This document shows positions 37,812-50,555 of a DNA stretch of 64,000 nucleotides, in pieces. This DNA comes from Oasisia sp. SBJ-2009 (Eukaryota > Annelida > Polychaeta > Sabellida > Siboglinidae). The translations under genes were made by a program, and so were the position numbers. The notes beneath the pieces are model-generated. The model saw nothing but the letters and a program-made list of their open reading frames with translations. It had not been told where the DNA came from and did not search any database. The stretch lies in contig OZ024857.1 of the NCBI GenBank assembly GCA_964017155.1, forward strand, positions 3,720,369 to 3,784,368, in the 5' to 3' direction. The stretch's first letter is position 1; every line of letters begins with the position of its first letter.

Positions 37812-40397
37812 TTAGATTCCAATTTTCTTAGAACATGCATTTGATATTTTTTCAGCGTGCTTTTTCCAGTTTAAATTTGTATCTATAATTAAACCCAAGA
37901 AATTAAATTCCTTAACTTGATCAATGTTTACATTGTCTATCTTCAGGTTTAATATCTGTATATTTTTCTTTTTCTTTTGAAATATCATAAATTTTGATTT
38001 TACTACATTTAGTGATAATTTATTGATTTTGAGCCAATCATTTATCTTAACAAGTTCTTCGTTTATTAAAGATTCAAAATTTTGGTCATGTGTTTTATCA
38101 CTGAACACATTTAGTGTACTTGACAAAGTTGTGTCGTCTGCATAAATGAGAAAGTTAAACATTTTACTTGCTTGTGCAAAATCATTTATGTATATGATGA
38201 ATAATAGTGGTCCTAAAATTGAACCTTGAGGTACACCTGTTGTTATTTGTAACATATTTGATTTGATATTGTCAATTTCCGTGTATTGTTTACGATTTTC
38301 TAGGTAGCTGCTGAATAAGTTGAGATTAGTTCCATGTACACCGTAATATTTTAATTTATCAATTAATATTATATGATCAATGGTATCAAAAGCCTTGGAG
38401 AGATCTAAATATATATTAATTGGTATTTCATCTTTATCCAGTTGTGTTATTATTCTATCTATTAATTCTAATGCCGCATATTCTGTTGAATGTTTCGGTC
38501 TGAAACCATATTGATGATCAAACAAAAGCCTAGAGTCTCTTAAATAAGATGATAATTGTTCAAATATATTTTTTTCAAGTATTTTTGAAATAGCTGGTAG
38601 AAGTGATATAGGCCTATAATTACTGAAAACTGTTTTTTCACCTTTTTTATAAACAGGAATTACCTTTGCAATTTTTAGTTTATCGGGGAATATTCCTGTT
38701 GTTAATACTTGATTTATTAATAATGTTAAAGATTTGGTTAGTGCTGGTTCAAGAATTTTTAGTAATTTAGTGGAGAGACCATCATATCCACAGCTACTTT
38801 TGTTAGGTAAATTTATTATTGTCCGCTTTATAATATCTTCTTCAACGTAGCTAAATGTAAAGTTTCTGTCTACTATTTTATTTAGATAATATGTATGTTC
38901 ACGAGTGCCTTTATATTTTATATTACTTGCCAGATTACTACCAATATTAGTGAAAAAATCATTAAATTTGTTTACAATTTCTGATTTATCTCTCACAATA
39001 GAATCAGAGTCTTTAAAATATTTGGGAAAGGATTTGTTAGTTTTATTTTTAGAAATGATTTCATTTATAGTTTTCCATGTGTTTTTTATATCAAATTTAA
39101 AATTATTAAAACATTTATCATAGTAGAGTTGTTTTGCTTTACGAAAACTTGTTTTTAAAATGCTATTGTACGTTTTTAAATTGACCAATAATATGGCATA
39201 TTTGGAAGATTCAGGATTAGTGAGTTTTATTTGTTTGTAAAGTTTATCTCTGTATCTTATTGAGGTTAGCAGTCCTTGAGTTATCCACGTAGACTTCTTA
39301 TGCTTGTATTTGTTAAATTTAACTAATTTGCTAGTCATATATTTATCTTTAGCTTGGTTTATTTCATCTATGATAATATTATAATTATAGTTTGGATCAG
39401 TATTTGGGTTGGTGTCTAATTTTGTGTATATATCAGAGGAGTGAAGTTCATTTTTTACCTTTAACATAGCCTCTTTATTTTGTACATTAACTTGTATAAA
39501 TTTTGTAGTATGATCCTCTTTAAGAGTGGTATTCACAAACATAAAGTATGGCTGATGATCAGAAAATTTCTTAATTAGTATTCCTGCTGTACTTTGTAAA
39601 ATACGTTTTGTTAAATTACAGAAGAAGTTGTCAATAAGAGTACCAGCCCTTGTTGTGAACCTTGTAGGAAGTGTAATTTGGGGGAAGAGACTAAATGAAG
39701 TCAACATATCAAAGAAAGTGCTACAGTGTTCTTGCTCATTTATTTGTAACATATTTATGTTGTAATCCCCTGCAAGGATAACACTGTTGTTTTGGTGACA
39801 TCGCAAAGTTGATAAGACAGTTGAAAATTCATTTATGAATTTGTTATAATTTTCCGTTGAGGGCCTTGGAGGACGGTAAATGTTTCCTATAATGACTGGT
39901 TGCGATAATCCTCCTCCAGTTATTTGTATTATTTGACCCTCCCAATGCTCATACGTATTCAAATTCATCTTAACTTCATAATCAAAACGTTTATCTATAT
40001 ATATTAACAATCCACCTTTACTACTGCAGCTTTTCCCTTGTGAAATGCAGTCATATCCAGTTAACTGGATTAATGACAAGTCATCATTTTCAGATAACCA
40101 ACTCTCCTGGAGGCATATTATGCTGAATTTAAAGTTTGACGAGGATACGTCATTTACATATGCCTCAAGTTCACTAAACTTTGCATTTATGGACTGTATA
40201 TTTGAACTTAAAATACTTAATTGTTTTCCTTGTTTTTTGGCTAATGAACTAAATGTATCAAAGTCATAATATGATGATCGGCGTATTATTGGCAATTCGT
40301 TATTTTCGTCAATAGCATTGCCAATGCTTAAAATATTATTCAGACAATTATTCGAAATACCACCTGTAAACTGGAGAAACGTTTCGTCAGTTACCAT
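37812..40397 (-). CDS. LINE ORF2: AP-endonuclease and reverse transcriptase
   Basis: 861 codons. Residues from about 60 form an exonuclease-endonuclease-phosphatase domain: LSILSSNIQSINAKF, CLQESWL, GNIYRPP, AGDYNINML and the catalytic SDHQPYF near residue 290. The reverse transcriptase has NYRPISLLPAISKILEK, YGFRPKHST, DLSKAFDTIDH, GVPQGSILGPLLFI and the catalytic YADDT near residue 750. The enzyme nicks target DNA and copies its RNA in place. Architecture fits the CR1/L2/Rex branch. It stops early at 37812, and the C-terminal part continues as a pseudogene. An overlapping hydrophobic frame (40387-40842) precedes it. Confidence 0.95.
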   Translation of the reverse strand: MVTDETFLQFTGGISNNCLNNILSIGNAIDENNELPIIRRSSYYDFDTFSSLAKKQGKQLSILSSNIQSINAKFSELEAYVNDVSSSNFKFSIICLQESWLSENDDLSLIQLTGYDCISQGKSCSSKGGLLIYIDKRFDYEVKMNLNTYEHWEGQIIQITGGGLSQPVIIGNIYRPPRPSTENYNKFINEFSTVLSTLRCHQNNSVILAGDYNINMLQINEQEHCSTFFDMLTSFSLFPQITLPTRFTTRAGTLIDNFFCNLTKRILQSTAGILIKKFSDHQPYFMFVNTTLKEDHTTKFIQVNVQNKEAMLKVKNELHSSDIYTKLDTNPNTDPNYNYNIIIDEINQAKDKYMTSKLVKFNKYKHKKSTWITQGLLTSIRYRDKLYKQIKLTNPESSKYAILLVNLKTYNSILKTSFRKAKQLYYDKCFNNFKFDIKNTWKTINEIISKNKTNKSFPKYFKDSDSIVRDKSEIVNKFNDFFTNIGSNLASNIKYKGTREHTYYLNKIVDRNFTFSYVEEDIIKRTIINLPNKSSCGYDGLSTKLLKILEPALTKSLTLLINQVLTTGIFPDKLKIAKVIPVYKKGEKTVFSNYRPISLLPAISKILEKNIFEQLSSYLRDSRLLFDHQYGFRPKHSTEYAALELIDRIITQLDKDEIPINIYLDLSKAFDTIDHIILIDKLKYYGVHGTNLNLFSSYLENRKQYTEIDNIKSNMLQITTGVPQGSILGPLLFIIYINDFAQASKMFNFLIYADDTTLSSTLNVFSDKTHDQNFESLINEELVKINDWLKINKLSLNVVKSKFMIFQKKKKNIQILNLKIDNVNIDQVKEFNFLGLIIDTNLNWKKHAEKISNACSKKIGI

Positions 40398-41141
40398 TTG
40401 TCTGTAATTTAACTTTTTCTAAAGTCAACACATTATCATTGTGCAATAACACTTTGTTTACAGTGTGACAGCAAACCAAAAGAAGAACAAAAAAGCCAAC
40501 GAGGCTTATAGTAAAAAACATCATGAAATATACTCTACCACCAACAATACAACACAAAAAATCACCATTATATGGTAAAGCATATATAAGAATAATATGT
40601 AAAACAAAAAAGTGTAGGGAGCACATATAGAAAGTATAGCCAACTGGCTGGGCTTTCACTTGGTATAACATAATAATTCTCGCATATAGATGATACCATA
40701 ACGTTTGGCAACGTGCGAGTAATAACAGTAACAATAGATCAAGCATTACGTATATGTCATTAGAAAAAGGAAATACATGTATTTTACCAGTCATCATTTT
40801 ACGATAAATTAAAGAGCAAAATAATAAAAGAACAAAAAGCATGTGTCCATTTATAGTTTCGCATATTGTCCAGATTGTCTGATTTGTACCTGCGATGTTC
40901 TTTAGGCAACGAAGGGACTAAGATCGTCTTCTGCTGTTATCTCTATGGGCGACCCAGATTGTGAATGGTGCTACTGTTGGGGTCTGTCATATTACCATTG
41001 AATGTGGTGAAATTAAGAGATAATAATATGTGTCTAATTGATAACATCATGTTAATTATCACTTGATTATATATAAAAAGGTAAGTTCTTACATAGCCCA
41101 GTAAAGTGACAGTATCCAGTCCTTAGAACTGCTTGAAACGC

Positions 41142-41398
41142 TTCTCCCTGGCAGACCTCTTAAACCAAACGCCATCTCAGCATTTCTGCGATGCAATCAG
41201 CCATGCTGCAATTAATGTGCAAAGGCTGCTCATACAAAGACACCACTGCCTATAGCCAGGTACTCATTTATACAGGTGAGTGAACTGGAGCAATGTAAAG
41301 TGAAAAAAATTGCCCAAGGTTTCACACTGCACCACAGGATTCAAACCAGGATTCTCTTAGTCAAGAGCCTGAAGCTCTACCGCTGAGCCACTATGATC
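41142..41398 (-). mobile_element. tRNA-derived SINE with CORE-like body, copy 1
   Basis: The tRNA-like head has a pol III A box TGGCTCAGCGG and a B box GGTTTGAATCC. The body reads CCTTGGGCAA, CACTTTACATTGCTCCAG, ACCTGTATAAATGAGTACC, close in layout to the CORE-SINE body. It is related to 46704-46882. Weak cloverleaf pairing and the attached body argue against a functional tRNA. Confidence 0.85.
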
Positions 41399-41451
41399 TA
41401 CTATAGGGATACACACGGTTGACACTTGACACATGAATTAAATATGGCATA

Positions 41452-41457
41452 TTTATT
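41452..41457 (-). promoter_or_regulatory. Candidate polyadenylation signal of the FASTKD gene
   Basis: Minus-strand AATAAA about 2.7 kb after the stop codon. 41458-44136 has no other gene and is a plausible long 3' UTR. Confidence 0.35.
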
Positions 41458-44136
41458 TAAATTTGTATCACAGTAACAACATGTACACATGCACACACAA
41501 CATTCCAGTGTAAAATGCAGAATGTCGACACAAAATAATGCAGTCAATTTAGTTGAACATCAGTTTATCCACCGGTATCTGAATTCAAAACATCATTACA
41601 AAAAAAGGCATCATGTATTTATGCAAAAAAACAAAAATAAAGCAATTTTCTGCACCACCAAAATATGCACTATATGATATACAGTAACTATATCATATTT
41701 AAATCGTACTTGCCACAGAAAACATGCATACAGAAGCATCTGGCACACAGGCAAGAGTTGCCTTGAATTAACTCATACTCATTCACTGCTTTCTTCTGTT
41801 GTAAGCTGCAGCTTATCTAGCTGTGTACAACATGTAATCTCTCTCTCCAGTCTTTTGTAGCCTATTGTGGAAACCATTTCTGATTTACTACACTCTATGC
41901 GCTACACAAACCTACTTGCTTGTGAACTACATGGCAAGCATACATAGTCTAAATGAGGACAAGAAAGTCCTTAAGAAAACCCATCTGAGCACACTCAACT
42001 TGCAGTATGCTACACACCAGTGATTCTACACAAAATATTTGCACCTTAGTTTAATAATCTACCAGCACAATGAAACAAGACATTACATAAAAACACATGT
42101 ATAGACTGCTATTAACAGTTGTTAATTCTAGCATCCTATACGAATTGTGGTAAACAAACTACTGACCTTTCTTCAAAACCCACTGTACATCAGAAATACC
42201 AATCCAAAAGCTGTCACACACCAGAAATACAAATGCTGAAGCACCATGCAGTTTTCATTGCAAATCTTTGCTGGTTTGACCAACGCGCAAATAAATAGAC
42301 ACACATCAGATTTACATATATACCAAATCAGTCCAGGCCTTTACCAAGTGTTATATGATGAGACTACCAGCACACGCAATGCATCCACCATTCTGGCCAT
42401 TGTTGTTGTTAAATCTCCAAACGGAATATTGCATTGCAGGTTTATTTACAACAAATGCAAAAAAACATGTATTTCAGACCTGCATAATCACCAGTCTGCA
42501 CAGCAAGCTCAACAAGCGCATTAATACTAAAATTCCAGTGATCAACACTGATAATACACACAATCACATACCTGTACTAAATAAGCTTATATAGGTAAGT
42601 TACATTGTAATATCAACTTTGCACCCCAGATGCAAAATCTGCAGTCATTTCACTCAGAGTAGACCTTTCTGATGTCATAATTATGATTTTACAAAAAATA
42701 GGACATAATTTGTTGTTGTCGGAAGTACATGTACAATGTCACACAAACTGTGACACCACGGCTCTCTTTGACAACTCTGAAACAACTCTATTAAAAGGTT
42801 CGTTCGCTTTCTACGCATATTTAAAGTTCTACACAACTTAAGATTACTTATATTCTTGAGCAGAAGTTGTGTAATGTTCATCAACAAACATATCAGTAAC
42901 ATAATTATCATAAACGAACTACAGATACTGATATAATAAATAAAAATTATGTTAACCTTATGATAATATTTTTAATATGTAAACAGGATACATGGAGTTT
43001 GGTACTGTGCAGCTATTATCCTGATTTAGTCTGCAACTTATTTGGTAAAGTAAGAATAATAATACTTTGTCAATTTTCAATACTAATTCGATACATCACA
43101 ATTTAAGTTACTAAATTAATTAATTAAATACACACCACATGTATAACTCATTGATGATTACACTGACAACCAAAAATTATAGACTTCACACTTTTCATTA
43201 CCAACATTGGTACATATAGTTGAATAAAATACATACGTTTATATGTTTATAGGGTAATGTATACATGGTTATAATGTATCCTGTTATAAGTAAATACTGT
43301 CTTGGAAATCTGTATCTTGATTACATTATTCAATTATCACAGGTAAAATTTAACAGAGGTTCAATTAATAGTTACCTCTTTACATTTGGTTGTAGAAGAT
43401 AATTTATAAACATTACATCATGTTAATGCAGGTGTACTTACTTATTATTGTCCTGTTTGGCCCCAAATGGGTCCAATAAGATCTCAGTATCAGATAAGAC
43501 CTCAATATTGCCCAATGGTAGGCATTTAGAAGAACATATATAAACAAAGTTCAATGAAGTGTTATGAACAGGCTGGGAACACATAACACACATTGTAATT
43601 AACTGAAATATTTTCTGACCTGATTATTGTTAATAAAAAATAATAGAAGCTTCATACTTTTTGATATCGATATTCTCTGTATGGTAGAATTATTGCGCCA
43701 AAACGATATACATACACCTTTAACACTTTCTACAAGACACTAATGGAACTGGCCGTTTTACACACAACACAAAAATATGTTGTACACATTTGTAAATCAG
43801 TCTCACAATGAACTGTCTCAGTCAGAGTTGACTTGTTAAAACCAGACCCTCGCCACTTTAATAATACAGTTAATAAAATTACTATGATGGTGACTGGTGA
43901 CTAAGAAGTGTCATCAGGTGACATCAGCTGAGTGACAGAGACACTCACTATGCTGAAGAATACAGTGGCATGACATGATTATATCCATGAATGACCACAC
44001 ACGCATAAATGCTACTCACAATAGAAATAATTTTCAACAAATATAATGTTCTAGTGTTTCAACTCTTTTAAGTTGATGTTAAACGAGTCCCTCACAGTAC
44101 AGCCACAGACATGTCTGACTTCTGCCTCCTCTCGAG
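41458..44136. other. Gene-free stretch, probable FASTKD 3' UTR or flank
   Basis: AT-rich, no domain or repeat array. Small frames on both strands have no support. Confidence 0.45.
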
Positions 44137-44784
44137 CTATGGAGTGCCAATCTTGGACTGAATATAGTCTATCTTGGACTGCCAGTCAGCCAATGCCATG
44201 GAATACCAGTCAAAATGTGGAATCTGAAACACAGGAACCTCACCTTAAAAACAGCGTCCTCACCTTAACCACAGCATCCTCATCTTAACCACAGCATCCT
44301 CACCTTAAACACAGCATCCTCACCTTAACCACAGCATCCTCACCTTAAACACAGCATCCTCACCTTAACCACAGCATCCTCACCTTAACCACAGCATCCT
44401 CATCTTAACCACAGCATCCTCACCTTAACCACAGCATCCTCACCTTAACCACAGCATCCTCGCCTTAAACACAGCATCCTCACCTTAAACACAGGAACCT
44501 CACCTTAAACACAGCATCCTCACCTTAAACACAGCATCCTCACCTTAAACACAGCATCCTCACCTTAAACACAACATCATCACCTTAAACACAGGAACCT
44601 CACCTTAAACACAGCATCCTCACCTTAAACACAACATCATCACCTTAAACACACCATCCTCACCTTAAACACAGGATCTTCACCTTAAACACAGGATCCT
44701 CACCTTAAACACACCATCCTCACCTTAAACACACCATCCTCACCTTAAACACAAATTTCCCTTCTAGGCATAATCAAGTTTGAT

Positions 44785-44862
<78 letters not shown>

Positions 44863-47800
44863 GTGCTGTTTCCCCTCTCCCCTACCTCTGCCACCTGGTA
44901 GCCCATGATCTCCAACTGTCTCTTCCGTAGCATTTCTTTCCCTGTCAGTTGCTTCGAGTTGTAGCAGTAACTCTGGTCAGTCAGGGTCAAGATGGCCACC
45001 CTGTAGGTCAAAGGTCACTTTTGATGTATCACAGCAGCTAAAACCCTTACAAGGGAGCTGAAATGCTTGAACAAACGTTCCCATGACATAAGAACATACC
45101 ATTTAGACGAAATGGAAGCATGATTTTAATCAGCATTGAGCAGTATACATTCAGTTCTACTCACTTCTGTAGGCCAGTCTCGTCTTGGCTTCCGACAGCG
45201 ACTGGATTATCTGCCTCATCCAGCAAGCACTGGAAGTCTGAAACAAGAGGTCAGTGATCGTGATGTAATTAGAAGAAACCAGGAAATACCAATGGTGTGC
45301 ATTAACTGCCTTAAAAGTGATCAAATAAAAGGAGTTTGTCTGCTTTCATTGTAATTTTACGTATCAAAAATTATTATAAAACACTAACTACCTAAATGTA
45401 TTTTCATGAACAAATTCTTGTTGTCAAAATTTAAATGCCTTCGATTTGTTTACATGCTTTCAAAGACGTGGCATGGATATCTGAATCATGCCCATGAAAA
45501 AACAACATCCCTTTAAGTGGTCTGAAAAAGCAAATCAAAGTTATCAATCCAATCAAAAGAATTATTCCCCATACACTACCAAACATGGTACAAAACACTG
45601 AAGACAATATTTAATGGTCAAATCTAACACTTATGGCTGATTGACGTATCAATCAGCTACGGGTGAATGTGTGACTTACTGATGACATGGTAGTAGGGTG
45701 AATACACCCATCGGGTGAGATAGTCCTTGCCCCCAAGGTAGTCAACTAGGCAACTTTCAATCTCATCTCGGAAGCGAGAACTTGCACTTGCTGTTGTCCG
45801 AGGTTCTATAGCAATAGATACAACACCTGGTTATATTTTATTTTTACATAATAATAGTCTGCTTGATAAAATGTACATATGTCTCTTTGTTAAGTATTGC
45901 TAAATAGACAACTAAATAAAAATAATAAGTAATAATAACTTTATTTTAAGAATTAAAATAGCAAGATATTCTATGACATAGCATGTAATATTTGGGGTTT
46001 GGACACTGAAAAAAATGTCATTTTATGGGTCACTTCGCTGAAAATGTGCAGAACATCTTACATATATTTACTGATTACTAATATTTTATTAAATATTTTT
46101 TTTAAATAAATACATAAGTATATAAATCATCATTATTTTATTAAAAACCACATTGCTACTGCAACTGTTTTTTATAACAGTAAACACTCCAACCCCATAA
46201 GATCTTGCTCACAATTAATTGCTGCTGGTCGGTTTTATTAACAATCACAATCACTGCTTCAAGTCGACAGTGTAATATGAGCATGACAACTCAGGTGTGT
46301 ACCTTGAATGGCATTCTCCTTGCAGTAAGCCTCGTGGAACCAGGGCACGTCTAGTTGAGGACACTCGAGGACGACGTCTCGGTTGAGCACCATCATGGCG
46401 TGCTCTATGCTCCGTCGCTGCTGGGGCAGGTCTGGAGGCAGAGAGAGAGAGAGAGACAGACCGTCATGTCAATGTGTATACAGTTGTTGATAAATTTGTT
46501 TTATATGTACTCACAATTTCACATACCTCCTGCTGGTAGCATAAATAAACATAGCAGACAACAATAAAATATTATTTATGTTGAGTTACTTTCTTTCAGT
46601 CATGTACATATCTTATAACAAATTATTATTGAAACCATTGTTATCAGAGAAACCATCAGTATTTAATAGCCCGTCAGAGAAGCCTTTTTATACAAATTAC
46701 TTTACTTCCCTGGCAGACCTGTTCACTCATACACCATCTCAACTTTTCTGGAAAGCATCCAGCCATACGCTACAATTAATGTTTGAAGGCTGCCCGTACG
46801 CATATCCACCAATGTCTATAGCCAGTTACTCATGTATACAGCTGAGTGAACTGGAGCAATGTAGAGTGAAAAAACTTGACCATACTGCCACCTGTAAGAG
46901 CATTGCTACATCTGCCATCTTGTGCACTGTTGTGACTCACCTTCCATGTATTGGTCCATGTCCTCCAGAAAGCTCAACTGGAAGATGTCTGTGAGCTGCT
47001 CTAGAGGAAACACCTGTAGTTGCGACAAGTTCTTCATGACCGTGAGAAGTTCGGTCAGCTTGTTCTCTTCCCGCAGGCGAGCACAGGCCGGCATCAACAC
47101 CTCGCCGACAAACTCATCCATCTGCTTCGGCTGATACCCAACCTGTGCGACAGCGTTCAGCACCAGGATGATCTTCTCAAAGTCCAGACTCTTGTGTTTG
47201 CGCAGCACCATCTGCACCATGTCTTCGTAGACACGTGGGAGATGGAAACTCAATGCACTAAACACCTGTGCCGTCTTCGTGAGGGAGACGTCATTGAGGT
47301 CGCGGGAGAAGCTCAGGTACATCCGCATGAGTTTCTCAGTGAGCGACGGATCGTGGTTGCGATTCTGAACAGCCAGTCCGAGAGTCAGCTGATACAGCTG
47401 GTCGTAGCTGCTGATGCTGCTGACGCACTCAGCGATGTTCTGGTACAGGTAGTTCTGTATCATCGACACCTGTCGGCGAAGCTGTCCAGTCATTGGCTGA
47501 CGCATCGAGTTGAGCCCGACGGCAAGGCGGTAGAGCTCTCCGGCGCTCCAGCGTGGGATCGACTGGAGCAGCTTACGGTAGAACTTCTCCGGGAGAGTGT
47601 CGTAGGACGTAGGCAAGATGAACGCGGCAATAAACGGCATGCTGTACATGTAGAGGCCTTCTCGTTTGTTCACGTAGTCCAACAGCTTCTCCTTCAGCAG
47701 AAACTCGTGCTCCTTGTTGCGGAACCGCTTGCGAATGAGGAAGCGAACGATCTTCTGGTAGCGGCTCATGTAGGCCACGATATGGTCTGCCTTATTGGCC

Positions 47801-49137
47801 ACCAGTTGATGGATGCTCAGCAGAAGTTCACGATTCACCTGGCCAATCGAACCCAGTGAGTCGGCCAGATTCGACAGAATGACGACATCAACGTCGGTTC
47901 GGTTGAGCGCACCAAGAAGTGCCTCTTCGAAGGCGCTCTTTATGTTCGACGACGTCCGCCTGGTGAGCGCATAGAACAGGTTCGAGATGTCGCGCAGTTT
48001 GCAATCGGTGGCCAGCAGCAGTTCGTAGGCACGCTTCTCCATCACAGCGGCGACGTGACTGTCATAGCATCTCGCCTTCCTCAGGGCATGGCAGATCTCC
48101 GCAATGTGGTGAGCCTCGAGTTGACCAGCAACTGTGTGGCATGCTTTGGAGATGGTTGCCAGTACATTCCTCGAATTCACCTTGTCGGATGTGTGATAGG
48201 TGAATATCTTTTGTGCTGCGCGAACGTATGTGCCCAGATTGTCTGGCTCGGCCTCAATGTTTAATGTCAGCAGAATTCTCTCAAGACTGCGTGCACTTCG
48301 AAGGAGAAGGTCTGGTGAACTAAACAACACCAAGTTCAACATGAGCTGACAGTGGGCCACGAGGTCAGTGGTTGTCCACTCGTGGTCAGCATCGGACAGC
48401 AACGTTTTGTGCCTCTGTACAAGTTGACGGGAACTCAGCGGATCAATCCCTGGTAACGTTTTCACCACAATACTCATCGCTGCCAACGACGGAAGATCAA
48501 ACGACTGTATATGCTTGCGACACTCCATAAGCAGCGTTGTGACAACGGGGTGCTCCTGTGGTGTTGCAAGGTAGAGCAATGCAACTAGACTGTTGACGAG
48601 CTCCAGATTCGTGAAGCTTTCGTGTCCGTTGATGATAAGTTCAACGAGATGCGGGAAGTTTGTGTGCTCCTGAATGGGTGCCATGATCGTCTCCAGATTC
48701 CCACTGAGCAGGAGCTGTATGTAGGCAATGTTCATGTTCCTCTGTAACCACTCAAAGTTGTCAACGAGGCTGGCGTAACTAGTCTGTACCAGGCGCTCGA
48801 GCATCAGAGGAACGCAGCCTGCCTGGAAGCACTGTTGATCTGCCATGTTCCTAACCTGGTCGAGGACGTTGTAACCCGGCTCCAGACATTTGAGGTCGTC
48901 GTCAAGGCGACAACAAACATCGAGGGCTGTCCACGAGAACTTTGCACTGTTCTTGTGCAACATGCGGCAATGCTTTGTGGGCGAGCCAATCATACTAGTG
49001 TGACATCGGTAAATTGTTGAAACATGACCATGTGACCGTGATGCAGTCGCTCTTATGGTCAGCTGATCATAGACATTTGTTGCATTGGTCGCACTGCGCC
49101 TGGCCAGTTTAGGCAGATTGTGGAATTTGCCCAGCAT
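44137..49137 (-). CDS. FAST kinase domain-containing protein with RAP domain (FASTKD1-like)
   Basis: FASTKD proteins are mitochondrial RNA-binding factors that govern stability and processing of mitochondrial transcripts. Six coding exons in consistent phase: 46941-49137, 46303-46431, 45680-45805, 45165-45237, 44886-45000 and 44137-44223 (TAG at 44137), giving 908 aa. The N-terminus (MLGKFHNLPKLARRSATNAT) is basic with no acidic residue, like a mitochondrial presequence. About 650 residues of helical repeats follow, then the FAST_1/FAST_2 regions (to about 840, with VLECPQLDVPWFHEAYC and LTRWVYSPYYHVINFQCLLD). The RAP domain (about 842-900) reads VAILTLTDQSYCYN, GKEMLRKRQLEIMGYQ and IPHFDWYSM. 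Length is nearest FASTKD1 but the paralogue is uncertain. A TTTTTTTCAG at 49158 suggests an intron in the 5' UTR. Confidence 0.94.
44226..44757. repeat. 20-bp minisatellite abutting the FASTKD last-exon acceptor
   Basis: About 26 copies of CCTCACCTTAAACACAGCAT with variants. On the gene strand each reads TGTGTTTAAG-GTGAGGATGC. The final copy becomes TTCCTGTGTTTCAG, the actual acceptor of the exon at 44223. The array fills most of the intron. Confidence 0.95.
44788..44859. repeat. (TA)n microsatellite in the FASTKD last intron
   Basis: Pure TA run of about 36 units between the 20-bp array and the donor at 44885. Confidence 0.95.
46704..46882 (-). mobile_element. CORE-like SINE, copy 2 (head missing), FASTKD intron 1
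   Basis: Matches copy 1 over its body: GGCAGACCT, CACCATCTCA, CAATTAATGT, AAGGCTGC and GAGTGAACTGGAGCAATGTA on the plus strand. The tRNA-like head is absent, so it is 5'-truncated. Confidence 0.85.
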
Positions 49138-49157
49138 GATGCTAAATTGTTATGTCA

Positions 49158-50555
49158 CTGAAAAAAATTACATTGTGTTGAGTTATTAATATGCAAATAT
49201 TAGCATTAAACATATTTATTAAAATGACTGTTTTTAAATTTGAAAGTAATTTAATGTATCTTTAAGCTCTACTATTTGTTCACACATTAAATAAACTGCT
49301 CAGTCATTGGCTTACGGTAATTAACTGTCTGTGAGTGAGTGACAATTACGTCAATTAACAAATCACAGACACAATGCCCATTTGGAGAACTGCCATTCAC
49401 ATCATTCAATTCAATTGGACACCCATTCGATTCACTGGCATTGTGCCACCAATGAATCAGCCGGACAACCTAGATTAGCAATCATGACATTAGACAATTT
49501 GTATGTCGTTACCCGAGGACAATGCATGGAACAGAGTACACTGGAGTATTATGAAACAGATAGTCAGTGGCGTGGCACCACGGCGAGACGCACTTGTCAT
49601 AACAAAACGAACCTTCCAGACCCTACCCGCTCTGAGAAAGGGAAATGGTCTGACACCGGCACTTAGATGCTAATAGCGCCTACTATCGCTCACAGTTATT
49701 CCAGTACCTACACCGTCTACTTCGTAGAAAGGCATGCAACTTTACGAAAGGGCACACAATAAAACATATCATTCAACGCTTGCATATGATTTGTATATAT
49801 TTTAAGGATTTTAACTATAAATGTTATATAACTATTTGTAATCAATCGAGCAGATCAAATTCAGATTCAGGCTCGGTCTTTATTCTGGATCAGCTGGTGT
49901 GCTCCTGGTAATAAACCGCAATCCGCAGCTTAATCCGGCCTGTCGCTAATTCTTGTCGTGCCTTACCTTCAAAATGACATCCGTACTAAGTTTCCCCCTA
50001 GATATTACTATCGTAATATGAGTATGTTTTTCATGGTTGTTCTAGAACTAGAACATCCAGCTGTGCACAGGTGACAAGCACCTTCGACTCGTTATGCAAC
50101 CATCTCTGCCCCTAGCGGATCATTCGGTAGAATTAGTTCCTATCCTAGTCACCATGTGGCGACACTGCTCGTAACTGATGCGTTTAGGGTGTTCGAATAT
50201 TGTATTTGTAACTGCATCTCCTCTAAGGCGCCGAGGTTCAGTTGGCTCTTCTTATGTTCCTTTATTTTCGTGGACATTTTTGTGTATAATCTACTAATTG
50301 GTGAACATTTTCAGGAAACTGAACGATAATTAGAGTGTATTTATATTGGAGTTTCACAGCTAGGGCTTGATTTGAAATGGTCTAAGCAAGTGAAATATCA
50401 TAGTTACCAGTTACCAAGTTTGCAATAATTTCAGAAAAAAATCAAGTCGCTGTTACTTTCTTAGTATTTATGAATAGTTATCACAATGCAAAATTATAAT
50501 TACTGTGACTTTGAATTATATCTTGTAAATCTTTATACAGTTAATTACTATGTGT
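49158..50555. other. FASTKD upstream region, no other gene
   Basis: 49158-49700 should hold the FASTKD promoter and 5' UTR. No motif or exon could be firmly placed. The rest is unique AT-rich sequence. Confidence 0.45.

Larger units (their letters stand above)
36848..40860 (-). mobile_element. Nearly full-length non-LTR retrotransposon (CR1/L2-like LINE)
   Basis: Includes ORF2, its inactivated C-terminal part (37276-37811) and a 3' UTR ending in a (TTC)n tail at about 36848-36866 on the minus strand. The 5' limit is uncertain, estimated from the upstream frame ending at 40387. No target-site duplication was identified. It lies between TMEM30 and FASTKD on the same strand as both. Confidence 0.85.

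Noticed and set aside
40387..40842. Hydrophobic 151-codon frame as a genuine LINE ORF1
   Set aside because: AT-rich composition gives hydrophobic codons by chance and no ORF1 motif is visible; mentioned only as a possibility.
41330..41398. Functional tRNA gene
   Set aside because: Good A box, but anticodon arm and acceptor pairing are poor and a SINE body follows.
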